This document shows, piece by piece, positions 16,142 through 26,029 of a DNA stretch of 64,000 nucleotides. The notes beneath the pieces are model-generated. The model saw only the letters and a list, made by a program, of their open reading frames with translations. It was not told the DNA's origin and searched no databases. The position numbers and the translations under genes were made by a program. The stretch covers positions 1-64,000 of the forward strand of contig NZ_QGNJ01000001.1 in the NCBI RefSeq assembly GCF_003336875.1. The letters are read 5' to 3'. This DNA is from Oleisolibacter albus (GTDB taxonomy: Bacteria > Pseudomonadota > Alphaproteobacteria > Azospirillales > Azospirillaceae). Each line of letters starts with the position of its first letter. The first letter of the stretch is position 1.

Positions 16142-17056
16142 TTAAGCGGAACCATCCGTCTTGACAGATATCGGAGCACCGCGTCCGAGATGATCAAGGA
16201 GGCTTCGCACCCTTGGCGACACTGGACGGTCGGCGTGCATACAAATCAATAGAGTGCGAACGGCCCAAGCGTCAGAAAGCGGAATAGTGCGGACGAGTTC
16301 TTGCGGCTGTCGCGCTGCCGCCATTTCTGGAATGATGGCAATGCCTACACGATGCGACACCATGCGGCAGATGGAAGAGAAGTCACTGCCCCGGACTCGG
16401 ACCTGCAGCCGACGTCCCAGTGTGGTGGCGTGCTCATCCAGAAGCCGTTGCAGAGCACTGCCGGGCGGCAAGGCGACGAAGCGCTCGTCCAACAGATCCC
16501 GCAACGCCACTTTCTCCGTCCTCATCATCGGGTGATCAGGCGGAAACACGGCCACCAGCCGATCACGGCGGAAAGGATACAACGCCAGATCAGCCGTCGG
16601 CACATGATCTGCAATGATACCCAGATCCGCATCGCCGGCAGCGACCGCCGCAACGCTGCGCGCGCTGGGGAGGACTGACACGTCCAGATCCACAAGCGGA
16701 TTTTCCCGCAGGAATATGGCCATCGGGTCCGGAAGGAATTCACTGGCGGCAACGGTGTTCACGAACATCCGGATCTGGCACCGCAGGCCCTTGGCATGGT
16801 CAGCCAGATCGCCGCGCATGCAGTCGACCTGCCGCAAGATCATCCGTGCATGGTCCGCGACCACCCAGCCAGCTTCCGTTGGGCAGACACCGCGGCGACC
16901 ACGGTGCAGCAGCGCGGTTCCGAGAAGTTCTTCCATGCCCCGGATGCGGCCACTGGCCGAGGCGAGGGACATGTTGGCGCGTGCCGCCCCCGCGGTGATG
17001 CTTCCTGTCTCGATCACATGATGGAAAAGGGCGAGATCGACCAGATCAAAGCGCAT
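16142..17056 (-). CDS. LysR-family transcriptional regulator
   Basis: This 304-residue protein has an N-terminal winged helix-turn-helix (about 1-60: LFHHVIETGSITAGAARANMSLASASGRIRGMEELLGTALLHR) and a periplasmic-binding-protein-like co-inducer domain (about 90-290). A strong GGAGG site precedes the ATG. It is divergent from the TauE/SafE transporter gene at 17131, and a perfect dyad lies between them (17081-17097). This is the classic arrangement of a LysR regulator controlling a transporter for its inducer. The inducer is unknown. Base composition is slightly less GC-rich than in neighbours. Confidence 0.9.
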   Translation of the reverse strand: MRFDLVDLALFHHVIETGSITAGAARANMSLASASGRIRGMEELLGTALLHRGRRGVCPTEAGWVVADHARMILRQVDCMRGDLADHAKGLRCQIRMFVNTVAASEFLPDPMAIFLRENPLVDLDVSVLPSARSVAAVAAGDADLGIIADHVPTADLALYPFRRDRLVAVFPPDHPMMRTEKVALRDLLDERFVALPPGSALQRLLDEHATTLGRRLQVRVRGSDFSSICRMVSHRVGIAIIPEMAAARQPQELVRTIPLSDAWAVRTLLICMHADRPVSPRVRSLLDHLGRGAPISVKTDGSA

Positions 17057-17080
17057 CGGAGTAGATCCTCCGCGAACAGG

Positions 17081-17097
17081 CTTCGGAAATTCCGAAG
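17081..17097. promoter_or_regulatory. Operator-like dyad CTTCGGAAATTCCGAAG
   Basis: This is a perfect 8+1+8 inverted repeat in the 74-base spacer between the LysR gene and the TauE/SafE gene. Its position suits a LysR autoregulatory/activator site. A second weaker inverted repeat CGGAG-N6-CTCCG (17057-17072) overlaps the LysR ribosome-binding site. Confidence 0.6.
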
Positions 17098-17130
17098 GAT
17101 AACATCAGATCATCCGCATTGTCCGTGGTG

Positions 17131-17895
17131 ATGGTGCAAGCCAACCTTCGGTCCATGGAAAATGACCATCTTTTCATCGCAGGGGTCTTTATCCTGGCCG
17201 GCTTTGTCAAAGGTGCGGTCGGATTGGGACTTCCGACGATTGCCATGGGGTTGCTGGCGCTGGTTCTGCCACCTGCGCAGGCGGCTGCTCTGCTGGTCGT
17301 ACCGTCCCTCCTGACCAATGTTGCGCAAATGGCGGGTGGCGGTCCGCTTCTGCCGGTAACGCGCCGCCTGCGTGCCCTGCTCGCTGGAATCGTTGCCGGA
17401 ACGACGGCGGGAGTCCTGGTCCTGCCGACGGCTCTGGGACCGGGGGCGGTGATACTGCTGGGAGCAGCCCTGGTGATAGGGGCCGTTCTCAATTTGCTTC
17501 GGGTCAGACTACCGAATCCGGAGGGATGGTCGCCCTGGTCCGGTCTTGTCTGCGGAACCGCCACCGGACTTGTGACCGTTGCGACCGGCGTGTTCGTCAT
17601 TCCCGCGGTGCCCTATATCCGGGCCCTGGATCTGTCACGCGATCAGACCATTCAGGCGCTGGGGCTTTCATTCACTGTATCGAGTTTGTCCTTGGCTCTT
17701 GCTCTGCTGGCGCAAGGTGTTTTCAAACAGGATCTGGCTTGGGGATCGTTATTGGCATTGATTCCTACCCTGGTCGGCATGGGACTGGGTATCCGGTGGC
17801 GCCAGCGGCTGGCAGGTGATCGCTTCCGCATGATGTTTGATATCAGTCTGCTGCTGCTTGGACTGGCACAGATGCTGGCTGCAGTGTCGCGTTGA
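17131..17895 (+). CDS. TauE/SafE family sulfite/anion exporter-like membrane protein
   Basis: The ATG at 17131 gives 254 residues. A TTG at 17119 and an ATG at 17155 are other possible starts, and none has a convincing Shine-Dalgarno. About eight hydrophobic segments run along the protein, beginning FIAGVFILAGFVKGAVGLGLPTIAMG, which is the N-terminal TauE/SafE signature (G-hydrophobic-GxGG/GLG loop). The second half repeats the pattern, GLVCGTATGLVTVATGVFVIP. The family exports sulfite, sulfoacetate and related organosulfur anions, but substrate cannot be assigned. Control by the divergent LysR regulator is inferred from the shared spacer. Confidence 0.85.
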   Translation: MVQANLRSMENDHLFIAGVFILAGFVKGAVGLGLPTIAMGLLALVLPPAQAAALLVVPSLLTNVAQMAGGGPLLPVTRRLRALLAGIVAGTTAGVLVLPTALGPGAVILLGAALVIGAVLNLLRVRLPNPEGWSPWSGLVCGTATGLVTVATGVFVIPAVPYIRALDLSRDQTIQALGLSFTVSSLSLALALLAQGVFKQDLAWGSLLALIPTLVGMGLGIRWRQRLAGDRFRMMFDISLLLLGLAQMLAAVSR

Positions 17896-17995
17896 CGACC
17901 TCGCAAGCCACTCTCGTCGGCCATGCGCCTGCACGTTACACTGCGGTAACAACTCGCCCGTCGGCGATCCTCCACAGTGGCAGTAAACTCGCGCC

Positions 17996-18712
17996 ATGAC
18001 CGAGAACACCCATCTTCTGATCGTCGATGACGATCGTGAAATCCGCGACCTGCTGACCCGCTACCTCACGCGGCACGGTTACCGTGTGACAGCGGCCAAG
18101 GACGGGCAGGAGATGAAGCGCTATCTGGCCGACCGGAACATCGACCTGGTGGTGCTTGACCTGATGCTGCCGGGGGAAGACGGTCTCTCCCTATGCCGCA
18201 GCATCCGGGCCGAAGGCGGCCCGCCGGTGGTTATGCTCTCGGCCATGGGAGAGGATGCTGACCGTATTCTGGGGCTGGAAATCGGGGCGGATGACTATCT
18301 GCCCAAGCCCTTCAACCCGCGTGAACTGGTTGCCCGGATCAAGGCGGTCCTGCGCCGTTCCACCCCGGCGGTCCAGGGCACGGCGACCGCTGGCGGCTCC
18401 ATTTCCTTCTGCGGCTTCACCCTGGATCAGGCGCAGCGCCGCCTGACGGACCGGGCCGGGCAGGACGTGTCGCTGACGGCCGGCGAATATGAGCTGCTGG
18501 TTGCGCTCGCCACCCGCCCGCGGCGGGTGCTTTCCCGTGACGATCTGCTGGAGATCACGCGCGGGCGCTCCGCCGGTCCGTTCGACCGCTCCATCGACGT
18601 CCAGATCAGCCGGCTGCGGCGCAAGATCGAACCCGATCCAGCCGACCCCAGCATCATCAAGACCGTCCGCTCCGGCGGCTATATCTTCTCACCCGAGGCC
18701 CAGCCGGCATGA
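17996..18712 (+). CDS. OmpR-family two-component response regulator
   Basis: This 238-residue protein has an N-terminal receiver domain (about 1-120) with the acidic pocket DDD near residue 11, the phospho-acceptor Asp in LVVLDLMLPGEDG and the conserved Lys in DDYLPKPFNPREL. The C-terminal OmpR/PhoB winged helix (about 138-235) includes LTAGEYELLVALATRP, LSRDDLLEI and VQISRLRRKIEPDP. It would bind tandem direct repeats once phosphorylated by the overlapping kinase gene. ATGA overlap with the kinase indicates one transcript. Confidence 0.94.
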   Translation: MTENTHLLIVDDDREIRDLLTRYLTRHGYRVTAAKDGQEMKRYLADRNIDLVVLDLMLPGEDGLSLCRSIRAEGGPPVVMLSAMGEDADRILGLEIGADDYLPKPFNPRELVARIKAVLRRSTPAVQGTATAGGSISFCGFTLDQAQRRLTDRAGQDVSLTAGEYELLVALATRPRRVLSRDDLLEITRGRSAGPFDRSIDVQISRLRRKIEPDPADPSIIKTVRSGGYIFSPEAQPA

Positions 18713-20025
18713 AGGCGCTCACCGACCGCATGTCCTATTCGATCTTCGCCGTACTGGTGGGAGGGATCCTGCTGTCACAGGCCATCGCCCTGGGGCTGTA
18801 CCGGACCGACCGGGCGGAAGCGGTGGCCGATGCCGAAGGGGGCCAACTGGCGACCTGCCTGGATACCTTCGCCCAGGCGATCGAAGGACAGCCTCCCGAT
18901 GTGCGCTATGGGTTGCTGCGCAGCCTGAAGGAACAGGAATTGGCGGTCATGACCCCGGCGGGCCACCGGGTCGTACTCGACGTCTACGAAAAGCAGAAGA
19001 AGCAGCCGGGTCAGCCGGAAATGAGCCCGGCCGTTTCGGTGCCGCCCTTCGGTGTGCCGATGCCGCCGCCGCCGGCACCGAATGTCATCGAGGTTTCGCG
19101 CCAACTCAAGGACGGAACCTGGATGAAATTCCATGCACCGGTCACGGCGACGGATGCTCTGCGCGAACCGGGTTTCCTGGCTTCTCTCGCCGGCAGCGCC
19201 GCCGTCGCCATCCTGTTGTCGGCCTGGGTGCTGGGCTTCACCACCCGTCCGCTGCGCCGGTTCGCAGCCGCGGCAAACCGGCTGGGCATCGACATGAATG
19301 CGCCCTCGCTGGACGAGGCAGGGCCGCGGGAGGTCCGCCTTGCGGCGGCCGCCTTCAACAAGATGCAGCGCCGCCTGCGCGCCTTTGTCGAAGACCGGAC
19401 AAGGATGTTGGCGGCCGTCAGTCACGATCTGCGCACGCCGCTGACCCGGCTGCGCTTGCGGGCCGAGTTCATCGACGATGAGGCTGTACGGGACAAGATG
19501 TTGGAGGATCTGGCGGAAATGGAAGCCATGATCGGCTCGACCCTGGCTTTTGCCCGGGATGAAGCGGGTCAGGAGCCGATCCAGCCGCTGGACATCAACG
19601 CCGCTGTCGCCAAGTTGGTGGACGATATGCGCGATTCCGGCAATTCCGTTGGATTGTCCCCCGCGTCGGCACCGTTGCAGATCATGGGACGGCGCATGGC
19701 CCTGCGGCGTGCCTTCGGCAACCTCATTGATAATGCCGTGAAATATGGAACCAGGGCAGAGGTCGGCATCACCGAGGCTGGCGATACCGTGATGGTGACC
19801 ATCGACGATCACGGGCCGGGAATTCCGGATGCGGAATTCGACAATGTCTTCCGCCCCTTTTTCCGTCTCGAGGCGTCACGGTCCCGTGACACGGGCGGCA
19901 CCGGTCTGGGCCTGTCGGTGGCCAATGACATCATCCGCGCTCATGGCGGCGAGATCCGCTTGGCCAATCGCCCGGAAGGCGGATTGCGTGTGACGGTCGT
20001 GCTGCCCCATTTCATGCAGGCATGA
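18709..20025 (+). CDS. Membrane sensor histidine kinase, EnvZ-like
   Basis: This 438-residue protein has transmembrane helix 1 at about 12-30. A periplasmic region of about 130 residues has a proline-rich part (PPFGVPMPPPPAPN). Transmembrane helix 2 (about 164-183) is followed by a HAMP domain starting TTRPLRRFAAAANRLG. The phospho-acceptor is H239 in AAVSHDLRTPLTRLRLRAEF. ATP-binding boxes are NLIDNAVKYG (N), DDHGPGIPD (G1) and GGTGLGLSV (G2). All catalytic motifs are present. With the upstream regulator it forms an EnvZ/OmpR-like pair. The signal is unknown; the neighbouring outer-membrane MipA/OmpV gene is a reasonable target to test. Confidence 0.93.
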   Translation: MKALTDRMSYSIFAVLVGGILLSQAIALGLYRTDRAEAVADAEGGQLATCLDTFAQAIEGQPPDVRYGLLRSLKEQELAVMTPAGHRVVLDVYEKQKKQPGQPEMSPAVSVPPFGVPMPPPPAPNVIEVSRQLKDGTWMKFHAPVTATDALREPGFLASLAGSAAVAILLSAWVLGFTTRPLRRFAAAANRLGIDMNAPSLDEAGPREVRLAAAAFNKMQRRLRAFVEDRTRMLAAVSHDLRTPLTRLRLRAEFIDDEAVRDKMLEDLAEMEAMIGSTLAFARDEAGQEPIQPLDINAAVAKLVDDMRDSGNSVGLSPASAPLQIMGRRMALRRAFGNLIDNAVKYGTRAEVGITEAGDTVMVTIDDHGPGIPDAEFDNVFRPFFRLEASRSRDTGGTGLGLSVANDIIRAHGGEIRLANRPEGGLRVTVVLPHFMQA

Positions 20026-20026
20026 G

Positions 20027-20064
20027 TGCAGGAGGTGTGGGCGCGTCGCCGCTCACCTCCTGCA
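20027..20064. terminator. 11-bp hairpin between convergent genes
   Basis: TGCAGGAGGTG (20027-20037) and CACCTCCTGCA (20054-20064) form a perfect stem with a 16-base loop between the kinase stop and the opposite-strand MipA/OmpV stop. No clear T tract follows on either strand, so it is a likely but unproven bidirectional terminator. Confidence 0.5.
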
Positions 20065-20102
20065 TGCCACTCGACCGCACAGGCCACCCATGCGGTGGAC
20101 CG

Positions 20103-20900
20103 TTAGAATCGATAGCTGAGGCCCAGTGCGCCGTAGATCTGGTCGGCGGTACCGTCCTGGTCCACCAGCGGGCTGTCCGCGGCATCGCCCAGCAGACGTT
20201 TGTAGCCGAGCATGCACGTCAGTCCCCAATGGCCGGTGATCTGGTACAGGCCGATCAGCGAGACCCCGACATCCTTCACTCCGGCATCGGCCTTGTACAC
20301 GGGCCGGCCGGAGCGGGTGGACTGCTTGGCATCGATACCGAAATAGGATTGCATGTAGTTGTCGCTGGCCCAGGTCATGGAGGGGCCGGCGATCAGCATC
20401 ATGTCCTTGGCGGGCGAAAAACGGTATTGGGCGGACAGGCTGGCCGTCACACCGTCATAGCCCTCGCCCAGAAGATCGCCCTGGATGTCGGCGGAAAGCG
20501 TCACCGCGCCGATCTGGTAGGCCGTGAAGATGGTGCCGACCGCGGTTGGATCGATATCCCCCAGCCCGCGGAGCGCGCGGTTGTCGTCCTGGTCGCGGCC
20601 ACCATGATAATTGACAGCGACACCGGCGGTCAGCGGTCCCTCGGTCAGCAGATTGGCGCCGAGTCCGCGGTAGTTGAAGAACAGATATTTGCCATAGGTG
20701 ATGTCGACATAGGGACGCGGTTTGATGTCGTGATGGTCGGACCCCTCATAATCCGGCGCTACCATGCCCATGATCCCGATCTGTCCCGCCAGCCCATCCG
20801 GCGGGACGGGGCGGCTTTGCGCCAGCGCGGGAAGGGGGAGGCTGAGAAGCAGAAGTCCAACGGCGGCACTGCCAACAGACTGTGGATAATCAATCCTCAT
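20103..20900 (-). CDS. MipA/OmpV family outer-membrane protein
   Basis: The ATG at 20900 gives 265 residues starting MRIDYPQSVG with a signal peptide (hydrophobic core about 9-22, cleavage after ALAQ or ALA). The mature protein begins near GQIGIMGMVAPDYEGSDHHDIKPRPYVDITYGKYLFFN. This is the MipA/OmpV signature region, with the PxYEGS and xRPYV motifs. It ends with the outer-membrane terminus ALGLSYRF (final Phe). It is likely a beta-barrel scaffold or porin-like protein of the MltA-interacting type. It is convergent with the two-component system, which may control it. Confidence 0.85.
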   Translation of the reverse strand: MRIDYPQSVGSAAVGLLLLSLPLPALAQSRPVPPDGLAGQIGIMGMVAPDYEGSDHHDIKPRPYVDITYGKYLFFNYRGLGANLLTEGPLTAGVAVNYHGGRDQDDNRALRGLGDIDPTAVGTIFTAYQIGAVTLSADIQGDLLGEGYDGVTASLSAQYRFSPAKDMMLIAGPSMTWASDNYMQSYFGIDAKQSTRSGRPVYKADAGVKDVGVSLIGLYQITGHWGLTCMLGYKRLLGDAADSPLVDQDGTADQIYGALGLSYRF

Positions 20901-21151
20901 CGCTACCCCACTCCTCGCAATTCCAGGATATGCTCCGCGGCCGAGGGCAACCACCGTGGCAATGCCGGAATACCCGGGCGCGTTCTATTCGGTGCAATTG
21001 ATCTAAGATCTATCTCTTGTGGTGGCTGTGCGCTCGATCACAGCGATAAATGGATCAGAGGTCGCGGCATAGCCGATAGTCCATGGCAACATCCTCTGTT
21101 AGGCTGTTGATCCCGCAGGGTTGGAGAAGCGGGACTGTGGAGCGGAGAGAC

Positions 21152-22333
21152 ATGCCGATCGTCAACCGGATCGCTGAGTTCCATGCCGACATGACCGCAT
21201 GGCGCCAGCAGATCCATCAGAATCCGGAACTCGGGTTCGAGGAGAGCGAAACGTCCGATCTCGTCGCCGGCAAACTGGCGGCATGGGGGATCGAGGTTCA
21301 CCGCGGCTTGGCGGGAACGGGTGTCGTCGGTGTTCTTCATGGAGGAAACGGGCAAGGCAGCCGTTCCATCGGCTTGCGGGCCGATATGGATGCGCTTCCC
21401 ATGCAGGAGGCCAACGACTTCGCCCATGCTTCCCGAAGTGCCGGAAAGATGCATGCCTGTGGCCATGATGGTCACACCACCATGTTGCTGGGGGCTGCCC
21501 GCTATCTGGCGGAGACCCGCAACTTCTCCGGCACGGTCCATTTCATTTTCCAGCCGGCGGAAGAGGGAAAGGGCGGTGGTCGGCGCATGGTCGAAGAAGG
21601 GCTGTTCCAGCGCTTTCCCTGCGACATGGTCTTCGGTCTGCATAACTGGCCCGATCTGCCGCAGGGTGAGATGGCGGTGGTTGCTGGCCCCGTGATGGCC
21701 GGTGCCGACCAGTTCGACATCCAGGTCCATGGGCGCGGGGGCCATGCGGCACTGCCACATCATACGGTCGATCCCATCGTCGTGGCGGCACAGATCATCC
21801 TTGCCGTCCAGACGCTGGTCAGCCGCAGCATCAGCCCCGTTGAGGGCGGCGTGGTCAGCATCACCCAGGTCAATGCCGGCAGCGCCTATAACATCATCCC
21901 CGACCAGGTGAAGCTCAGTGGAACCGTCCGTGCTCTGACGGAGGGGGTCCGTGATCAGTTGGAAGCCGGATTGCGGCGCCTTGTCGAAACAATCCCATCG
22001 GCATTCGGGGCTGCCGCCACATTGACCTATCGCCGGGGCTATCCGCCGACGGTCAACCACCACGGGGAGCCGACCGACCTGGCCGCGGCGGTGGCAGAGC
22101 GCCTGGTCGGGGCCGACCGGGTTCATACCGCCCTTCCTCCAAGTATGGGTGCCGAAGATTTCGCCTTCATGCTGCGGGAACGGCCAGGCTGTTATGCCTG
22201 GATCGGGCAGGGAGGCAGCGAGCGTGGCTGCCTGCTGCATAATCCACGGTATGATTTCAACGACGCGATCCTGACCACGGGCGCCAGCTACTGGGCGACG
22301 CTGGTGGAAACGGTACTTGCGCGGGGGAATTGA
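21152..22333 (+). CDS. M20 family amidohydrolase (hippurate hydrolase/N-acyl-amino-acid amidohydrolase type)
   Basis: The ATG at 21152, with GGAG upstream, gives 393 residues. WRQQIHQNPELGFEE is the M20D N-terminus and GLRADMDALPMQE supplies a metal-site Asp. MHACGHDGHTTMLLG carries the cysteine and histidines of the metal site, PAEEGKGGGRRMVEEG has the catalytic Glu pair, and GAEDFAFML has the C-terminal His/Glu region. The family hydrolyses N-acyl amino acids or hippurate. Substrate cannot be resolved by eye. It is followed after a single base by a lipoprotein gene. Confidence 0.9.
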   Translation: MPIVNRIAEFHADMTAWRQQIHQNPELGFEESETSDLVAGKLAAWGIEVHRGLAGTGVVGVLHGGNGQGSRSIGLRADMDALPMQEANDFAHASRSAGKMHACGHDGHTTMLLGAARYLAETRNFSGTVHFIFQPAEEGKGGGRRMVEEGLFQRFPCDMVFGLHNWPDLPQGEMAVVAGPVMAGADQFDIQVHGRGGHAALPHHTVDPIVVAAQIILAVQTLVSRSISPVEGGVVSITQVNAGSAYNIIPDQVKLSGTVRALTEGVRDQLEAGLRRLVETIPSAFGAAATLTYRRGYPPTVNHHGEPTDLAAAVAERLVGADRVHTALPPSMGAEDFAFMLRERPGCYAWIGQGGSERGCLLHNPRYDFNDAILTTGASYWATLVETVLARGN

Positions 22334-22334
22334 T

Positions 22335-22880
22335 ATGCGGGCCGTGTCGCGCGGCCTTTTGGCCGTTTGTCTGCTTCCGGCTCTGGTCGGCTGCACGGGG
22401 GCAACCCACTGGCTGGCCGGCGAACCCGCCCCCGGATCGAGTGATCTGCCGCAATCGGACCATTTCAGCCTGGTCGGCCGTGCCAGTTGGCGGGGGGAGA
22501 TCAGTCGTGTCCAGAGCGCGACCTATCTCGTCGCCAGGACGACGGAGGAATGGGAGGCGATGTGGGCCCGGGTCGGGCGTGAACCCCCGGGCATTCTGCC
22601 GGACCGGCTGATGGCGGTTGGTGTTTTCATCGGGACCCGGACGCGCACCGGCTATCAGGTGGATATCGTCAGGATACGGCCGGAACATCGGGAGGGGCAG
22701 CGCGACCGGCTGGTTATCGAATACCGGGAGACGGAACCGGCCGATACCATGATCACCGGACAGATGCTGACGTCGCCTTACGCCATCGTTCTCATCGACA
22801 AGACTGATGCTCCGATCACCTACACCCATCTACCGGCCGAGCTGCTGGGGCCGGATGCGCGTGTCAAGGACCACCGCTGA
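22335..22880 (+). CDS. Lipoprotein with PrcB C-terminal-like domain
   Basis: The ATG at 22335 gives 181 residues. The N-terminus is a lipoprotein signal peptide with lipobox LVGC (Cys about residue 19). The C-terminal half (TGYQVDIVRIRPEHREGQ, then LVIEYRETEPADTM, then TSPYAIVLIDK) matches the PrcB_C fold described for the dentilisin-complex subunit PrcB and many free-standing bacterial lipoproteins. It probably faces the periplasm on a membrane. Biochemical role is unknown. It starts one base after the amidohydrolase stop, so the two are probably co-transcribed. Confidence 0.75.
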   Translation: MRAVSRGLLAVCLLPALVGCTGATHWLAGEPAPGSSDLPQSDHFSLVGRASWRGEISRVQSATYLVARTTEEWEAMWARVGREPPGILPDRLMAVGVFIGTRTRTGYQVDIVRIRPEHREGQRDRLVIEYRETEPADTMITGQMLTSPYAIVLIDKTDAPITYTHLPAELLGPDARVKDHR

Positions 22881-22910
22881 CGACGGGCGTGGCTGGTCGC
22901 CGCGAGCGGG

Positions 22911-23039
22911 TTAGAACAGGCCCAGCGCGTAGGCGAGAAGTGCGGCAATTGCCACAAAGACCGCGCCACGAAGGGTGCGGTAGACACGGACATGCGCCGG
23001 CAGGGGATTGTCGTTGGCCGCAACGGGTCGGCGCCACAA
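22911..23039 (-). CDS. Possible 42-residue single-pass membrane protein
   Basis: An open frame beyond the gltA terminator ends at 22911. With the TTG at 23039 it encodes a basic N-terminus with the string RRPVAANDNPLPAHVRVYRT, followed by one hydrophobic helix (AVFVAIAALLAYALGLF). Short basic proteins with an 'AANDNP' stretch and one helix occur in Alphaproteobacteria, which makes it plausible. There is no strong Shine-Dalgarno. The frame could be extended upstream to a GTG at 23135, but that would run through the terminator hairpin. Function is unknown. Confidence 0.35.
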   Translation of the reverse strand: MWRRPVAANDNPLPAHVRVYRTLRGAVFVAIAALLAYALGLF

Positions 23040-23077
23040 TCCGGCAGGAATCCGGTTCAGGCCAGGCGAAAAGGACG

Positions 23078-23100
23078 GGACGGCCCCGGAGGGGCCGTCC
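23078..23100 (-). terminator. Intrinsic terminator of gltA
   Basis: GGACGGCCCC, loop GGA, GGGGCCGTCC is a perfect 10-bp stem, 28 bases past the gltA stop. On the minus strand it is followed by CGTCCTTTTC. Confidence 0.8.
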
Positions 23101-23127
23101 ACGCCTTGACGGTTCTGGAAATGACGC

Positions 23128-24453
<1,326 letters not shown>

Positions 24454-24562
24454 CTCTGCACGTCCCTCAGGTTTTTCCGGGGCTTGGCCCCAGGTGTCTT
24501 TGCAATCGCAGCGGAGTTTAGTGCTCCGCAGCATAGAAGGCAACGCAGGGGACCCTCAGGGG

Positions 24563-25969
24563 TCAGTTCGCGCTGCCGACATCTCCTATCCGTGCCAGGG
24601 TCTCGGACTTCCCAAGAATTTCCGCCACCTCGAAGATGGGGGGCGAAACGGTCGATCCGGTCAGGGCGGCACGCAAGGGCTGGGCGACCTTGCCCAGCTT
24701 CAACCCGGCCTGTTCGGCGTAATCACGGACCACCCCTTCAAGAGCGGCGGCCGTCCATTCGGACAGCGCACCGAAACGGGCGGCCAGGACCGTCAACTGG
24801 GCGCGGGCTTCCGGTGTCAATTGCCCGGCGGCCTTGTCATCCAGGGTCAACGGGCGCTTGGCAAAGAGGAACATAGCACCGTCGGCCAGTTCGACCAGGG
24901 TCTTTACGCGCGGTTTGAACCCGGGAATGGCGCGGTGCAGCAAGTCGCGCTCGCCGCCGTCCAGCGCACGGCCGAGCTTCTTCTCGATGAACGGCAGAAC
25001 CAGGGTTGTCAGCCGAGTGTCCTCACACTCGCGGATGTAATGGGCGTTGAGGTTTTCCATCTTGGGGAAGTCCAGCCGCGAGGGCGAACGACCGATGGCA
25101 TCCAGGCTGAACCAGGCGATGGCCTGCTCGGTGGAGATGATCTCCGCGTCGCCATGACCCCAACCCAGGCGCAGCAGATAGTTGCGCATGGTCTCGGGCA
25201 GGAAGCCCATGTCGCGGTAGGCGTCGATGCCAAGGGCGCCGTGGCGCTTGGACAGTTTGGCCCCGTCGGGACCGTGGATCAGCGGCACATGGGCGTATTC
25301 GGGCGGGGTCCAGCCCATGGCGTGATAGATCTGCAGCTGGCGGAAGGTGTTGGTCAGGTGGTCGTCGCCCCGGACCACATGGGTGACGCCCATGTCGTAG
25401 TCATCCACCACCACGGCCAGCAGATAGGTCGGCGTGCCGTCGGAACGCAGCAGGATCATGTCGTCCAGCTCGGCGTTCTGCACCCGGACCTCGCCCTGCA
25501 CATGGTCCCGGATCACCGTTTCGCCGGTCTGCGGGGCCTTCAGGCGGATGACGGGATTGACGCCGGCCGGTGCTTCGGACGGATCACGGTCGCGCCAGCG
25601 CCCGTCATAGCGCAGGGGCAGCTTCTTCGCCTTCTGCTCCTCGCGCATGGCCTCCAGCTCCTCCGGCGTGGCGTAGCAGCGGTAGGCCTGCCCCCGTTCC
25701 AGCATCTGCCGCACCACCTCGGCGTGCCGGTCCTTGCGGGCGAACTGGCTGACCGCTTCGCCGTCCCATTCGAGTTCCAGCCATTTCAGTCCGTCGAGAA
25801 TGGCGTCGACGGCAGCCTGGGTGGAGCGGGCCCGATCCGTGTCTTCGATCCGCAGCAGGAACTTACCGCCGTGGTGTTTTGCAAACAACCAGTTGAAAAG
25901 GGCGGTTCGTCCACCACCAATATGGAGGAATCCGGTGGGAGACGGGGCGAAGCGGGTGACGACGGTCAT
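24563..25969 (-). CDS. gltX: Glutamyl-tRNA synthetase
   Basis: The ATG at 25969 gives 468 residues starting [27 protein letters not shown], containing the class I HIGH motif as HIGG. The second signature is KLSKRHGA (KMSKS equivalent). [10 protein letters not shown] and the [18 protein letters not shown] segment are further GluRS landmarks. The enzyme charges tRNA-Glu, and possibly tRNA-Gln if the organism uses the transamidation route. The open frame extends upstream across the comEC start region, but the conserved N-terminus fixes the start at 25969. gltX-gltA adjacency to lexA/comEC is typical of related Alphaproteobacteria. Confidence 0.96.
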   Translation of the reverse strand: MTVVTRFAPSPTGFLHIGGGRTALFNWLFAKHHGGKFLLRIEDTDRARSTQAAVDAILDGLKWLELEWDGEAVSQFARKDRHAEVVRQMLERGQAYRCYATPEELEAMREEQKAKKLPLRYDGRWRDRDPSEAPAGVNPVIRLKAPQTGETVIRDHVQGEVRVQNAELDDMILLRSDGTPTYLLAVVVDDYDMGVTHVVRGDDHLTNTFRQLQIYHAMGWTPPEYAHVPLIHGPDGAKLSKRHGALGIDAYRDMGFLPETMRNYLLRLGWGHGDAEIISTEQAIAWFSLDAIGRSPSRLDFPKMENLNAHYIRECEDTRLTTLVLPFIEKKLGRALDGGERDLLHRAIPGFKPRVKTLVELADGAMFLFAKRPLTLDDKAAGQLTPEARAQLTVLAARFGALSEWTAAALEGVVRDYAEQAGLKLGKVAQPLRAALTGSTVSPPIFEVAEILGKSETLARIGDVGSAN

Positions 25970-26029
25970 GGGACGGACGATCTTTTCTCGGTGGTTCTTG
26001 TGGGTTGAGCGGTGGTTTAGCACAGGCTC

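Noticed and set aside
14584-16197. 537-codon minus-strand frame over cimA and trmJ
   Set aside because: It spans two well-supported plus-strand genes and has shadow composition.
24478-24540. Hairpins in the spacer between gltX and gltA as a riboswitch
   Set aside because: GGGGC-CAA-GCCCC and GCGGAG/CTCCGC stems are present, but there is no match to a known riboswitch core. They may only be weak terminator or leader structure.
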